This document shows, one piece after another, positions 26,989 through 35,921 of a stretch of DNA of 38,461 nucleotides. The notes below the pieces were generated by a model. The model was not told where the DNA came from. It ran no database searches and saw only the letters and a program-made list of their open reading frames with translations. Source of the DNA: Campylobacteraceae bacterium (GTDB lineage: Bacteria > Campylobacterota > Campylobacteria > Campylobacterales > BB28); assembly GCA_016744535.1 (NCBI GenBank), contig JADGEE010000018.1:1-38461 (forward strand). The letters run 5' to 3'. Each line of letters begins with the position of its first letter. The stretch's first letter is position 1. The position numbers and the translations under genes were made by a program.

Positions 26989-28191
26989 ATGAAAAAAGCT
27001 TTACTTTTTATAATTTTCAGCACACACTTAATAGCAGATATAAGTAGTGAGGTTAAGTTAAAAGAATCTGTAATTCAACATAGAGTTGTAGTAAATGAAA
27101 TAACTATGGATAAAAAGGTTAATTTAACAAATTCTAATGGTGGAACTATATTGAGTAAATTTTATTTAGAAGCTAATGATGGGGTAACAATAACAGTGAA
27201 ACCAAATTTAGATAATAGTAGTGACTATACAAAAATAAAATTATACAAGGAGGGTTATACAAAAACATATTTAAAAAATGAAGGCTCTTATGGTGATTTA
27301 ACTACACTTAATTACAAAGCAAAATCTAATGGCTATTATTATCTAAGTTTAGATAGTAGTTCAGGTAGCTATAATGTTGGAATATATAGTGCATTTTTTA
27401 ATATAGGTATTTCCAATTCTATAAATAGTTATAACCATAGTTCATACACTGCAAAAAAAATAATCAGTGGCAAATTTACGATAAATAAAGATATGTCAAA
27501 TTGGTATTATTTTAAAAATAGTACAAAAAATAATCATTATTTAAATTTAATACCTTATTTGAATGATGATTATTTATCAATTACATTATTTAAGCGAAAT
27601 AGTAAAGATAATTATTCTGATGATATGAAAAGTGTTAGTCTTTATACGAATGAAAGTGTAAATATTGCTAATCTAATAAATACAGATGGAACATATTTAT
27701 TAAATATAAGAAGTAGTTCCGATGGATATTATGAATTAGAAACAAATGATATTTTTAATACAGTAGTTGATACAGTAGTTGATACAGTAGTTGATACAGT
27801 AGTTGATACAGTAGTTGATTTAAATATAATAAAGTCTAATTCATTAGAGTTAAGACCAAAGTGGAATTTAGTTTCAATTCCAGGTTACAATAATTATGAA
27901 GCAGATAAGTTATTTAGCATTATTTTAAATAAAGATACAAATATGTCAAAAAAGAATGCAATATCTAAAGTTTTTTCATATAATATTGTGACACAAGAAT
28001 GGAATGAATACACTCCAGGAAATCAAGATAATGATAGATTTATTATTACTCCTCAAATGGGATTATGGATATATAATGAATTTAATTTTACTTATAAATT
28101 TGATATTAGTGTTAATGGAAATGAAAATTTTACTTATAAAGAAGGTTTAGTTAAAGATAATTTAAATCTTCCATTTCCAACACCATTTTAA
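26989..28191 (+). CDS. secreted protein with two PPC-like beta domains, VVDT repeat and WNLVSIPGY domain
   Basis: 400 aa from ATG 26989, which has AAAGG upstream and starts a signal peptide (MKKALLFIIFSTHLIA). Two beta-rich segments (about residues 30-130 and 145-250) each end in a Gly-Tyr-Tyr pattern (SNGYYYLSLDSSSGSYNVGIY; TDGTYLLNIRSSSDGYYELE), resembling bacterial pre-peptidase C-terminal domains. A linker of five DTVV-type tetrapeptides follows, then a C-terminal domain from about 290 with WNLVSIPGY, W..YTPG and MGLWIY. That domain also occurs in the next gene, 27 nt on. Periplasmic or surface protein; function unknown. Confidence 0.7.
   Translation: MKKALLFIIFSTHLIADISSEVKLKESVIQHRVVVNEITMDKKVNLTNSNGGTILSKFYLEANDGVTITVKPNLDNSSDYTKIKLYKEGYTKTYLKNEGSYGDLTTLNYKAKSNGYYYLSLDSSSGSYNVGIYSAFFNIGISNSINSYNHSSYTAKKIISGKFTINKDMSNWYYFKNSTKNNHYLNLIPYLNDDYLSITLFKRNSKDNYSDDMKSVSLYTNESVNIANLINTDGTYLLNIRSSSDGYYELETNDIFNTVVDTVVDTVVDTVVDTVVDLNIIKSNSLELRPKWNLVSIPGYNNYEADKLFSIILNKDTNMSKKNAISKVFSYNIVTQEWNEYTPGNQDNDRFIITPQMGLWIYNEFNFTYKFDISVNGNENFTYKEGLVKDNLNLPFPTPF
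27760..27819 (+). repeat. five perfect 12-bp tandem repeats (acagtagttgat)
   Basis: Unit acagtagttgat repeated five times without a mismatch inside the secreted-protein gene. It encodes a TVVD run joining the beta domains to the C-terminal domain. Twelve bases keep frame, so copy number can vary without inactivating the gene. Confidence 0.97.
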
Positions 28192-28218
28192 ATTTCAATA
28201 AAATAAAAAGGAGATTTT

Positions 28219-28737
28219 ATGAAAAAAGTTTTAAGTTTAGCTACGGCTATAAGTTTGTTTGGAAGTTCTTTATTATTAGGAGATACTAGTAATTATCCTC
28301 CTTCAATTCCTTTGGGTATTAATGTAGACATACAAATTGGAGTTTCATTTACTGGTACTGGTACTTCTACGACAATGACATTGGGTTTAACACCTGGTTG
28401 GAATTTAGTTTCAATTCCAGGATATTCTCGTTATTCATTAGATGATATGTTTGGTGTAGATATTACAAATAGTAGTAAAATGGCTATGGTTTCATTTGTA
28501 AATTCTGTTTGGGTATTTGATGTAAATTTAGGTAAGTGGCATACTTATATTCCTGGAGATAGGAATGATTATTTTAGAAGTTTAAAACCTGGTGAGGGGA
28601 TTTGGGTAGATGCTAAATATAATGCTTCATATGAATTTACTGCAACAACAGTTGGTGAAGAAAAAGTGAGATATAAAGATGAAGGTGGAAGTGGTATTAT
28701 TATGGATAATGTTCCTCCTATGCCTTGGGATAATTAA
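28219..28737 (+). CDS. secreted small protein with WNLVSIPGY domain
   Basis: 172 aa. Signal peptide at residues 1-20 (MKKVLSLATAISLFGSSLLL), AAGGAG before ATG. Residues 58-142 match the C-terminal domain of the preceding gene: GWNLVSIPGY, a W/Y pair with PG (KWHTYIPGD), LKPGEGIWV and SYEF. It thus consists of little more than that domain plus a Gly/Thr-rich linker. The two genes are 27 nt apart and likely co-transcribed. I know no function for the domain. Confidence 0.7.
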   Translation: MKKVLSLATAISLFGSSLLLGDTSNYPPSIPLGINVDIQIGVSFTGTGTSTTMTLGLTPGWNLVSIPGYSRYSLDDMFGVDITNSSKMAMVSFVNSVWVFDVNLGKWHTYIPGDRNDYFRSLKPGEGIWVDAKYNASYEFTATTVGEEKVRYKDEGGSGIIMDNVPPMPWDN

Positions 28738-28926
28738 AAGATAATTTTTTTACCTTTTTTTCTCTTCTCTATTTTTTCATTAACTTTTTAATAAAAAATC
28801 AATAAACTTACAAATATAATTAATTATTATTAAAAAAATAATATCAATTTGACCACATATTTTTCAGATAAAAATTTAGATGTATATATTGATAATTTAA
28901 TCTAAAAAATAAAATAGGATAATTAA

Positions 28927-29823
28927 ATGAGATTTGTAGACCCAAAAAATGATATTGCATTTAAAAAAATATTTGGAGATGAGAATCACACAGAGATATT
29001 AATATCATTTTTAAATGCTATTTTAGATTTTAAAGATGATAATAAAATAAAAAATGTAAAAATTTTAAATCCATATCAAGCACCAAAAATAGAAGAATTA
29101 AAAGAGACAATATTAGATATTAAAGCTATGAATGAGAAAAATGAGACATTTATAGTTGAAATGCAGAGAAAAGATTTAAATAATTTTCAAAAAAGAAGTT
29201 TATATTATACTTCAAAAGCTTATATTCAACAATTAGATAAGAAAAAAGATTATTCTACATTAAAAAAAGTCTATTTTATTGGAATAGTAAATTTTAAAAT
29301 ATTTGCAAGTAAACACTATTTAAGTAAACATTTAATCATTAATCAAGAAAATAATAAACAAGAATTAGATAATTTTGAATTTACATTTATAGAATTACCT
29401 AAGTTTAAAATTAATAAAAATGAAATAGACAAATTAAATACTATTACTGAAAAATGGATATGGTTTTTAAAACATACTCAAAAACTTGATTTAATACCTA
29501 AAGAATTTGAAAATATAAAAGAGTTTAAAGAGGCTTTTTTAATAGCAACTCAATATAAATGGAGTCAAAAAGATATAGAAATTTATGAGTATATGACTTT
29601 AAAAGAGTATGATGAAATTAATGCAATAGAGACATCATTTGGTAAAGGATTAAAGCAAGGTTTAGAACAAGGTTTAGAACAAGGTTTAGAACAAGGAGAG
29701 AAAAATAAGCAGTTAGAGATTGCTAAAACTCTTATATCATTAGGTGATGATATTAATAAAATATCTAAAGTAACAGGCTTAAATAAGTTAGAAATAGAAA
29801 CTTTAATAAAAAATTTTATCTAA
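28927..29823 (+). CDS. Rpn/PDDEXK_2-family nuclease (putative transposase family), copy 1
   Basis: 298 aa. Opens with MRFVDPKNDIAFKKIFGDEN, the N-terminal signature of the TIGR01784/PDDEXK_2 family, related to E. coli Rpn recombination-promoting nucleases. Putative catalytic residues are D64 (ILDIKA) and E78-x-Q80 (FIVEMQRK). The C-terminal part has three GLEQ repeats and a short helix-turn-helix-like end (INKISKVTGLNKLEIETLI). Despite the family label, no terminal inverted repeats were seen. The second copy begins 45 nt downstream. Confidence 0.88.
   Translation: MRFVDPKNDIAFKKIFGDENHTEILISFLNAILDFKDDNKIKNVKILNPYQAPKIEELKETILDIKAMNEKNETFIVEMQRKDLNNFQKRSLYYTSKAYIQQLDKKKDYSTLKKVYFIGIVNFKIFASKHYLSKHLIINQENNKQELDNFEFTFIELPKFKINKNEIDKLNTITEKWIWFLKHTQKLDLIPKEFENIKEFKEAFLIATQYKWSQKDIEIYEYMTLKEYDEINAIETSFGKGLKQGLEQGLEQGLEQGEKNKQLEIAKTLISLGDDINKISKVTGLNKLEIETLIKNFI
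29656..29691 (+). repeat. three 12-bp repeats (caaggtttagaa) in Rpn copy 1
   Basis: Perfect triplicate of caaggtttagaa encoding QGLE units, ahead of a partial fourth. The same array is present in copy 2 at 30598-30633. Confidence 0.95.
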
Positions 29824-29825
29824 AA

Positions 29826-29844
29826 AACTCAATTTTTTTGAGTT
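29826..29844. other. hairpin between the two Rpn copies
   Basis: AACTCAA (29826-29832) pairs perfectly with TTGAGTT (29838-29844) around five T. No T-run follows, so it is a weak terminator at best. It is absent after copy 2. Confidence 0.5.
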
Positions 29845-29868
29845 AATATATTATATGAGGATAACTAT

Positions 29869-30765
29869 ATGAGATTTGTAGACCCAAAAAATGATATTGC
29901 ATTTAAAAAAATATTTGGAGATGAGAATCACACAGAGATATTAATATCATTTTTAAATGCTATTTTAGATTTTAAAGATGATAATAAAATAAAAAATGTA
30001 AAAATTTTAAATCCATATCAAGCACCAAAAATAGAAGAATTAAAAGAGACAATATTAGATATTAAAGCTATGAATGAGAAAAATGAGACATTTATAGTTG
30101 AAATGCAGAGAAAAGATTTAAATAATTTTCAAAAAAGAAGTTTATATTATACTTCAAAAGCTTATATTCAACAATTAGATAAGAAAAAAGATTATTCTAC
30201 ATTAAAAAAAGTCTATTTTATTGGAATAGTAAATTTTAAAATATTTGCAAGTAAACACTATTTAAGTAAACATTTAATCATTAATCAAGAAAATAATAAA
30301 CAAGAATTAGATAATTTTGAATTTACATTTATAGAATTACCTAAGTTTAAAATTAATAAAAATGAAATAGACAAATTAAATACTATTACTGAAAAATGGA
30401 TATGGTTTTTAAAACATACTCAAAAACTTGATTTAATACCTAAAGAATTTGAAAATATAAAAGAGTTTAAAGAGGCTTTTTTAATAGCAACTCAATATAA
30501 ATGGAGTCAAAAAGATATAGAAATTTATGAGTATATGACTTTAAAAGAGTATGATGAAATTAATGCAATAGAGACATCATTTGGTAAAGGATTAAAGCAA
30601 GGTTTAGAACAAGGTTTAGAACAAGGTTTAGAACAAGGAGAGAAAAATAAGCAGTTAGAGATTGCTAAAACTCTTATATCATTAGGTGATGATATTAATA
30701 AAATATCTAAAGTAACAGGCTTAAATAAGTTAGAAATAGAAACTTTAATAAAAAATTCAATCTAA
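29869..30765 (+). CDS. Rpn/PDDEXK_2-family nuclease, copy 2
   Basis: 298 aa, identical to copy 1 except the penultimate residue (S for F). The upstream ribosome site differs slightly (GAGGATAA versus AGGATAA), as does the 3' flank. It ends 19 nt before the gltA start codon, so gltA may be read from the same transcript. The identical bodies with different flanks suggest gene conversion or a recent duplication with edge divergence. Confidence 0.88.
   Translation: MRFVDPKNDIAFKKIFGDENHTEILISFLNAILDFKDDNKIKNVKILNPYQAPKIEELKETILDIKAMNEKNETFIVEMQRKDLNNFQKRSLYYTSKAYIQQLDKKKDYSTLKKVYFIGIVNFKIFASKHYLSKHLIINQENNKQELDNFEFTFIELPKFKINKNEIDKLNTITEKWIWFLKHTQKLDLIPKEFENIKEFKEAFLIATQYKWSQKDIEIYEYMTLKEYDEINAIETSFGKGLKQGLEQGLEQGLEQGEKNKQLEIAKTLISLGDDINKISKVTGLNKLEIETLIKNSI
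30598..30633 (+). repeat. three 12-bp repeats (caaggtttagaa) in Rpn copy 2
   Basis: Same QGLE-encoding array as in copy 1, with the same copy number. Confidence 0.95.
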
Positions 30766-30784
30766 AAAACAAAGGAGAATGGTT

Positions 30785-32059
30785 ATGAAGAAAAGTATTA
30801 CTTTTACTGATAATAGAAATGGGAAGAGTGTAGAGTTTCCAATATTAGAACCTAGTTTGGGGGCTGATGTAGTGGATATTAGAACACTTTATAAAGAGAT
30901 GGGAATTTTCACTTATGATCCTGGTTTTTCTGCTACTGCAAGTTGTAGCTCTGATATTACTTTTATTGATGGAGGTAAGGGTGAGCTTTTATATCGTGGT
31001 TATCCAATTGAGGAGTTGGCTGAAAATAGTAACTATTTAGATGTTTGTTATCTTATTTTAAATGGAGAATTACCTCAAAAAAATAGTTATGATAAAATGA
31101 ATGATTATATTAAGAGTGAGTATTTACTACACGAGGGGTTAAAAAATTTATTTAATGCTTTTCAAGATAATGCCCATCCTATGGCAACACTAACTTCAAC
31201 AGTAGCTGCTTTATCTTCATTTCATTTTGAGCATTTAGATATTGATAATGAAGCTGAATATAGAGAGATGGCTTATAAGATAGTAGCTAAAATTCCAACT
31301 ATTGCGGCATATAGTTATAGACACTCCCACGGACTTCCTCTAATTTATCCTGATATGGATAGATATTTTACTAAAAACTTTTTATATATGATGAGAGCAA
31401 AACCAAATGGAAAAGCTAATATAGATGATGTTGAAATGAGAGCATTAGATACAATTTTTTCACTTCACGCTGACCACGAACAAAATGCTTCAACTTCGAC
31501 AGTTCGTGCTGTTGCTTCAACTGGTGCTCATCCCTACGCTGCAATTTCAGCAGGAATTGGAGCATTATGGGGGAGAGCTCACGGTGGAGCAAATGAGTCT
31601 GTAATTTCTCAACTAGAGATGATAGGTGATGTTAAAAATGTTGAAAAATTTATTAAAAAGGCAAAAGACCCTAATGACTCATTTAGATTAATGGGATTTG
31701 GACATAGAGTTTATAAAAATTTTGACCCTCGTGCAAAAGTTTTAAAGAAATTAAGAGATGAGTTAAAAGGTAAAGTTGAAATTGATGATAAAATTTCTAA
31801 AATAGCAGATAGAGTTGAAGAGATAGCATTAAGTGATGACTATTTTATAAAGAGAAATTTATATCCAAATATCGATTTTTACTCTGGTACTATTTTAACG
31901 GCACTTCAGATTCCAAAAGATATGTTTACACCAATATTTGTAATTGGTAGAACTATTGGTTGGATTGCTCAATGGATTGAACTTAAAAAAGATAGAGAAG
32001 CAAAAATAGCAAGACCTAGACAGTTATATACAGGTAAAAAGAGAAGACATATAAAATAG
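30785..32059 (+). CDS. gltA: citrate synthase
   Basis: Condenses acetyl-CoA and oxaloacetate to citrate, first step of the TCA cycle. 424 aa, type II. Catalytic triad H266 (GRAHGGANE), H307 (GFGHRVYKNFDPRA) and D364 (NIDFYSG) sits at almost the same numbering as E. coli (264, 305, 362). ATG 30785 is chosen over 30779 because AAAGGAG ends at 30777, 7 nt from the former but only 1 nt from the latter. It follows the Rpn pair closely and ends in a terminator. Confidence 0.96.
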   Translation: MKKSITFTDNRNGKSVEFPILEPSLGADVVDIRTLYKEMGIFTYDPGFSATASCSSDITFIDGGKGELLYRGYPIEELAENSNYLDVCYLILNGELPQKNSYDKMNDYIKSEYLLHEGLKNLFNAFQDNAHPMATLTSTVAALSSFHFEHLDIDNEAEYREMAYKIVAKIPTIAAYSYRHSHGLPLIYPDMDRYFTKNFLYMMRAKPNGKANIDDVEMRALDTIFSLHADHEQNASTSTVRAVASTGAHPYAAISAGIGALWGRAHGGANESVISQLEMIGDVKNVEKFIKKAKDPNDSFRLMGFGHRVYKNFDPRAKVLKKLRDELKGKVEIDDKISKIADRVEEIALSDDYFIKRNLYPNIDFYSGTILTALQIPKDMFTPIFVIGRTIGWIAQWIELKKDREAKIARPRQLYTGKKRRHIK

Positions 32060-32071
32060 TTTTCTCTTTTT
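32036..32071 (+). terminator. intrinsic terminator of gltA
   Basis: AAAAAGAGAAGAC (32036-32048) pairs over 13 positions, with one G-U, with GTTTTCTCTTTTT (32059-32071); loop 10 nt; the descending arm ends in a T-run. It overlaps the gltA stop codon. Confidence 0.8.
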
Positions 32072-32099
32072 TCTAATTTTAAAATTAAAAGGAAAAAAA

Positions 32100-33317
32100 A
32101 TGAATGTTTTAGAAAAAATTTTAGAGTTTAATAAAATCGAAAAAGATAATATTAAGATAGAGTTAATGAGTGACACGGCATTTGCATTTTTTAGAGGAAC
32201 TTCACATCTATTTTTTGAGCATCTCTCAAAAATGCCACATAATATATTTAATAATAGAGATTTATTGTGTTGGATTCAAGGAGATTCTCATATCGGAAAT
32301 TTAGGTTTTTCAAATAAGTCATCTAATTCAACAAAAAATATTAGATTTGATGTGAATGATTTTGATGAATCATTTATTGCAACACCATTTTTAGATTTAA
32401 TTAGATTTTGTGTATCGATAGGATTCTTTTTTGATGAGTTAAATAAGAGAGATGATATTGAGTTAGTTTATAAAGATACAGAAGTTATGGAGCAATTTTT
32501 AAATAACTACTTTAAATATGTAACAAAAAATAGTTATATAAAATATGATTTTAATGAGAGTAAGTTTTTAAAAAAAATTTATCAAAAAGTTCAAAAAAGA
32601 GTAGATGTTAATTATGAAAAAGCTAGAATTAATAAATTTACTAAGATAGTTAATAATAAAAGAATCTTTGATTACTCAAATGAATCTATTATAGAGTTAA
32701 ATAAAACTATTAAAGAGAAATTATTAAAAAAATTAAAAAATAAGTATGAAATTATAGATATTTGTAAAAGAGTTAGTGCAGGAGTTGGCTCTTCACATTT
32801 AAATAGATTTTATATGTTAGTCAAAGAGAAAAATAGTGAAATTTTATTAGAGATAAAAGAGCAACTACTTCCATCATATCTTGAGCATTTTAGCAAATTT
32901 AAAAGTCTATATAAAAAAGATTATAAAAATTACTCTAATGCAAAAATTCATATAACAGCAAAAAAAGAGATGATGAATGATTATGATAAACATTTAAGTG
33001 AAATTAATTTTGAAGGTAAAAATTATATTATAAAATCTATTTTTAACGCAAAATATAGCTTAGATATAGAAAAATTTTTTGATAATAGCGATAATATTGA
33101 AAAATTTTTAAATAATATAGAAGATTATATAACTCTTTGTGCAATTTCACTCTCAAATGCTCATAAAAAATCTGCATTAAATCAAAAGAAATTTATTAAA
33201 AGTATGAAAAATATTTCTAAAAAAAATAAATTTGAAATAGAGACAATGATTTTAAAATCATATACTACTAATATTTTAATGTATGAGCATTTTGTAAGAG
33301 ATTTAATAAGAAAATAA
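32100..33317 (+). CDS. DUF2252 family protein
   Basis: 405 aa, cytoplasmic. N-terminal motifs FRGTSHLFF, GDSHIGNLGF (residues 61-70) and FDVNDFDES (83-91) are the DUF2252 hallmarks; the GDxHxxN and DxxD patterns resemble the catalytic and metal-binding loops of aminoglycoside-phosphotransferase-like kinases, so a kinase activity is plausible but untested here. The rest is Lys-rich and helical, with a conserved-looking ISLSNAHKKS near 350. Lies 40 nt after gltA, beyond its terminator, with a purine-rich ribosome site (AAAAGGAAAA). Confidence 0.85.
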   Translation: MNVLEKILEFNKIEKDNIKIELMSDTAFAFFRGTSHLFFEHLSKMPHNIFNNRDLLCWIQGDSHIGNLGFSNKSSNSTKNIRFDVNDFDESFIATPFLDLIRFCVSIGFFFDELNKRDDIELVYKDTEVMEQFLNNYFKYVTKNSYIKYDFNESKFLKKIYQKVQKRVDVNYEKARINKFTKIVNNKRIFDYSNESIIELNKTIKEKLLKKLKNKYEIIDICKRVSAGVGSSHLNRFYMLVKEKNSEILLEIKEQLLPSYLEHFSKFKSLYKKDYKNYSNAKIHITAKKEMMNDYDKHLSEINFEGKNYIIKSIFNAKYSLDIEKFFDNSDNIEKFLNNIEDYITLCAISLSNAHKKSALNQKKFIKSMKNISKKNKFEIETMILKSYTTNILMYEHFVRDLIRK

Positions 33318-33335
33318 GTAGTATTACCTATTTTC
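33310..33335. terminator. bidirectional terminator between DUF2252 gene and pyrB
   Basis: GAAAATA (33310-33316) pairs with TATTTTC (33329-33335); inside, after one mismatch, GTA pairs with TAC. It overlaps the stop codons of both convergent genes. Confidence 0.6.
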
Positions 33336-34203
33336 CTATTAATAAGTTTAAAATAGCCATTCTTATGGCTACTCCATTTTTAACTTGTTCTAAAACTTTA
33401 CATCTATTATCAGCTAACATCTCATCATCTATATCTACATTTCTATGAACTGGACCTGGATGAAGTAAAATTATATCTCTATCACCTATTAACTCTTTTG
33501 TAATGCAATAGTTACTGGCATAATCTTTTAAACTTGCAAAACTTTGAGTTGAGTGTCTCTCTGTTTGAGTTCTAAGACTCATAATAATATCAACCTCATC
33601 AATTACATCATTAAGTGAATAAGTGCTTCTTAAATTTGTTTTTGGCATAAAATGTGGTGGTGCTACTAAGATAACTTCTAATCCAAATCTACTTAAGAGT
33701 TTAATATTTGAATTTGCTACACGACTACTCTTAATATCTCCTACAATTGCAATTTTTTTACCCTTTAAATTTGGAATATACTCTTTAATAGTAAATAAAT
33801 CTAAAAGTGCTTGAGTTGGGTGTGCGTGTGAGCCATCACCTGCATTTATAATTGAGCAATTAACATAATTTGATAAAAGTTTTGGGACTCCTGAGTCTTT
33901 ATGTCTTATAATAATAGCTGATGGATTCATACTGTCTAAATTTGCAGCAGTATCAAAAAGTGTTTCACCTTTTTTCGCTGAACTTGTAGATACATCTAAA
34001 TTTATAACTTCTGCTTTAAGTCGCTTTGAGGCTACTTCAAAACTACTTCTAGTTCTAGTAGAATTTTCAAAAAATATTGTAATTATAGTTTTATTTATTA
34101 AATTATCAAGTGGCTTATCACTTAAAAATTTTTTTGCATTTTCAAAAACACTTTCTATTTCGTTGATAGTAAAATCAACTGTATCAATTAAATGCTTTGG
34201 CAT
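33328..34203 (-). CDS. pyrB: aspartate carbamoyltransferase catalytic subunit
   Basis: Forms N-carbamoyl-L-aspartate from carbamoyl phosphate and aspartate, the committed step of pyrimidine synthesis. 291 aa. The carbamoyl-phosphate loop S48-T-R-T-R52 ([13 protein letters not shown]) and the second signature [11 protein letters not shown] are intact; the SAKKGET loop and [11 protein letters not shown] are also seen. No pyrI regulatory subunit is adjacent, as is usual in this phylum. Confidence 0.96.
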   Translation of the reverse strand: MPKHLIDTVDFTINEIESVFENAKKFLSDKPLDNLINKTIITIFFENSTRTRSSFEVASKRLKAEVINLDVSTSSAKKGETLFDTAANLDSMNPSAIIIRHKDSGVPKLLSNYVNCSIINAGDGSHAHPTQALLDLFTIKEYIPNLKGKKIAIVGDIKSSRVANSNIKLLSRFGLEVILVAPPHFMPKTNLRSTYSLNDVIDEVDIIMSLRTQTERHSTQSFASLKDYASNYCITKELIGDRDIILLHPGPVHRNVDIDDEMLADNRCKVLEQVKNGVAIRMAILNLLIGK

Positions 34204-34261
34204 AAAAACCCTTTTTTTATTCTTATTTTAACATTTTAAGAGTAAAGATGTATCTTTAAAA

Positions 34262-35509
34262 TCAATTTGTTTTATATTTTAAATAGATTTTAATCGAACT
34301 ATATATATTTAAAAAAAGTAATATATTAGAAATTGCAAATATTAAAGAGGCTAATTGTATTAATAAAAAATTTTCAAAAAATATAGCAATTATAAAAATA
34401 GTTATTGAAATAATATGTAAATTTCTCTGAATTACTATTTTTTTATCATCTATCATCTCTCTCATAGTTGGTATATCAAATAATCCTTTTGAGTTTAAGT
34501 GAAACCAAGTTAAAAAAGGGACTATTTTATAAATCATTGCATTCATAAGTGAAATTACAAATCCACCACCAAAAGTGATAGCTAGTATCATTTGTGGTAA
34601 ATTAAAAAACTCCATTATAAACCAGTATATAAGCCCAAAAGCAAAAAAGTATAATGATATTTGCCAAAAAATCACACTTTGGTCTCTTAATTTTCTTTTT
34701 CGATTTTTTAATTTTTGAAATGTTAAATATATATAGTAAAAACTAACTATTATCATAAATATTTTATAAAATATATTTAATCCTAAATTAAAAAAACTAT
34801 TTAATGTATAGATAATAAGTAGTGTAAAAATAGAGTAGATAATAGTTTTTTGCTCTTTATCTGAATATGGAGTTGCTACCCAAAACATTGGAATCACTTG
34901 AAATGAGATACCAACTATAAGCATAAAAACCCAGCCAAAAAATATTAAATTATAATGCAAAGATGCTAAATTGTAGTGAATCTCACTGATATTTGAAGTT
35001 GCGTGTGAGATTGTTAAATGAATAGCTATTAAGAAAGAGAATAGTAAAAAACTAAGGCTTAATATCATAGCTATGATAATTGGTGTCTTTTTTTCTACTT
35101 TAATAAGCTCTTTTAGAGTTGCAAATATAAAAAATAAAATTGAGAAACTAAGAGTAGTTGTAGCAATAAAGAGTAATATTTTTTCATATAGATAAAATCC
35201 TAAAAAAAATGAGAGAATTCCCACTATTAAGAAAATATATGTAAAATTTGATACAAAAACTATATTTTTAATAACTGCTCCTGCCACAACTGGTAACATC
35301 TGTTGTAATGCTCCAAACATAATCATAACCATAAATCCTATTGTAACAACATGAAGTAAGGCTATTGTGATAGTATCGTGTGCTACGATATCGCTATTAA
35401 AAAATAGAACTAGAAGGGAAGCTAAAATTGCAAAAATTGGAGCTGTTAAAAAAAACTTGATAGGTGCAGAAAATGGTGGGGCTTGTTCAAGTGAGAGTCC
35501 TACAAACAT
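34262..35509 (-). CDS. polytopic membrane protein, NnrS / haem-copper-oxidase-I-like
   Basis: 415 aa with about twelve hydrophobic helices and no large soluble domain. Two related segments recur: LLHVVTIGFMVMIMFGALQQMLPVVAG (quoted in parts: LLHVVTIGF, MFGALQQMLPVV; H53) and LHYNLIFFGWVFMLIVGISFQVIPMF (LHYNLIFFGW, GISFQVIPMF); their His residues and those at H44 and in IHLTISHATS could ligate haem or metal. This resembles NnrS-like and oxidase-subunit-I-like proteins found in nitric-oxide and denitrification clusters. Its start overlaps the DUF2249 stop (TAATG), so the two are coupled. Specific activity cannot be stated. Confidence 0.65.
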   Translation of the reverse strand: MFVGLSLEQAPPFSAPIKFFLTAPIFAILASLLVLFFNSDIVAHDTITIALLHVVTIGFMVMIMFGALQQMLPVVAGAVIKNIVFVSNFTYIFLIVGILSFFLGFYLYEKILLFIATTTLSFSILFFIFATLKELIKVEKKTPIIIAMILSLSFLLFSFLIAIHLTISHATSNISEIHYNLASLHYNLIFFGWVFMLIVGISFQVIPMFWVATPYSDKEQKTIIYSIFTLLIIYTLNSFFNLGLNIFYKIFMIIVSFYYIYLTFQKLKNRKRKLRDQSVIFWQISLYFFAFGLIYWFIMEFFNLPQMILAITFGGGFVISLMNAMIYKIVPFLTWFHLNSKGLFDIPTMREMIDDKKIVIQRNLHIISITIFIIAIFFENFLLIQLASLIFAISNILLFLNIYSSIKIYLKYKTN

Positions 35510-35772
35510 TATAAATCCTTTATATAATTACTAATATCTTTAAATTTACCATTGTAAATATATATAATAAATTCACTATTTATATTTTTTATAATATAGT
35601 TATATCCATTTAATTTTAACATATTCAGTAGTGGAGTAGGTTCAATCCTATGTAGCATTTTTATATAACTTTTCTCATCTAATTTACTTAAATTAGAATT
35701 TATTAAAATTATAGGTTCTGGTGCTTCGAGTTCTCTACAATCTAGTAAAATTTCATTTATATTAGTTTTCAT
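35509..35772 (-). CDS. DUF2249-like small protein
   Basis: 87 aa, soluble, no signal. Begins with the DUF2249 signature LLDCRELEAPEPI and continues with HRIEPTPLLNMLKLNGY, the pattern of a small TusA-like alpha/beta fold. DUF2249 proteins accompany hemerythrins and NO-reductase genes in many denitrifiers, and the same is seen here. The stop overlaps the start of the polytopic protein by one base. Role in sulfur or metal/haem handling is an inference from family context only. Confidence 0.72.
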   Translation of the reverse strand: MKTNINEILLDCRELEAPEPIILINSNLSKLDEKSYIKMLHRIEPTPLLNMLKLNGYNYIIKNINSEFIIYIYNGKFKDISNYIKDL

Positions 35773-35787
35773 TTTAATTAATTTCTT

Positions 35788-35892
35788 CTATTTCATTTTC
35801 ATACGTAATGCTAAATGAGAGCCTATTTTCCCACTTTTTAATTTTGTTAAAATAGACGAAACTCTTAACACTTCTAATTTCTCATTATTCAT
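35788..35892 (-). CDS. possible very small protein (34 aa) in the hemerythrin cluster
   Basis: An ATG-started ORF of 34 codons filling the gap between the hemerythrin and DUF2249 genes on the same strand. The product is basic (MNNEKLEVLRVSSILTKLKS at the start, ending in LALRMKMK) and likely helical. The ribosome site is weak (GAG only), so this may be a chance ORF. It would lie 29 nt after hemerythrin and 15 nt before DUF2249. Confidence 0.35.
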   Translation of the reverse strand: MNNEKLEVLRVSSILTKLKSGKIGSHLALRMKMK

Positions 35893-35921
35893 TAAATTAT
35901 CTCATAAAAAAATATTTTACA

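Larger units (their letters stand above)
28927..30765 (+). repeat. tandem gene duplication, period 942 bp
   Basis: Coding sequence 28927-29823 is repeated at 29869-30765. By eye the two are identical until the last few codons (KNFI versus KNSI), while the sequences flanking each copy differ. Confidence 0.95.

Noticed and set aside
28849-28905. 18-codon TTG ORF ahead of the first Rpn gene
   Set aside because: No ribosome site; could be a gene remnant but nothing supports it.
28800-30790. Insertion sequence built on the Rpn 'transposase family' genes
   Set aside because: No terminal inverted repeats or target-site duplications were seen; related Rpn proteins are nucleases without IS ends.
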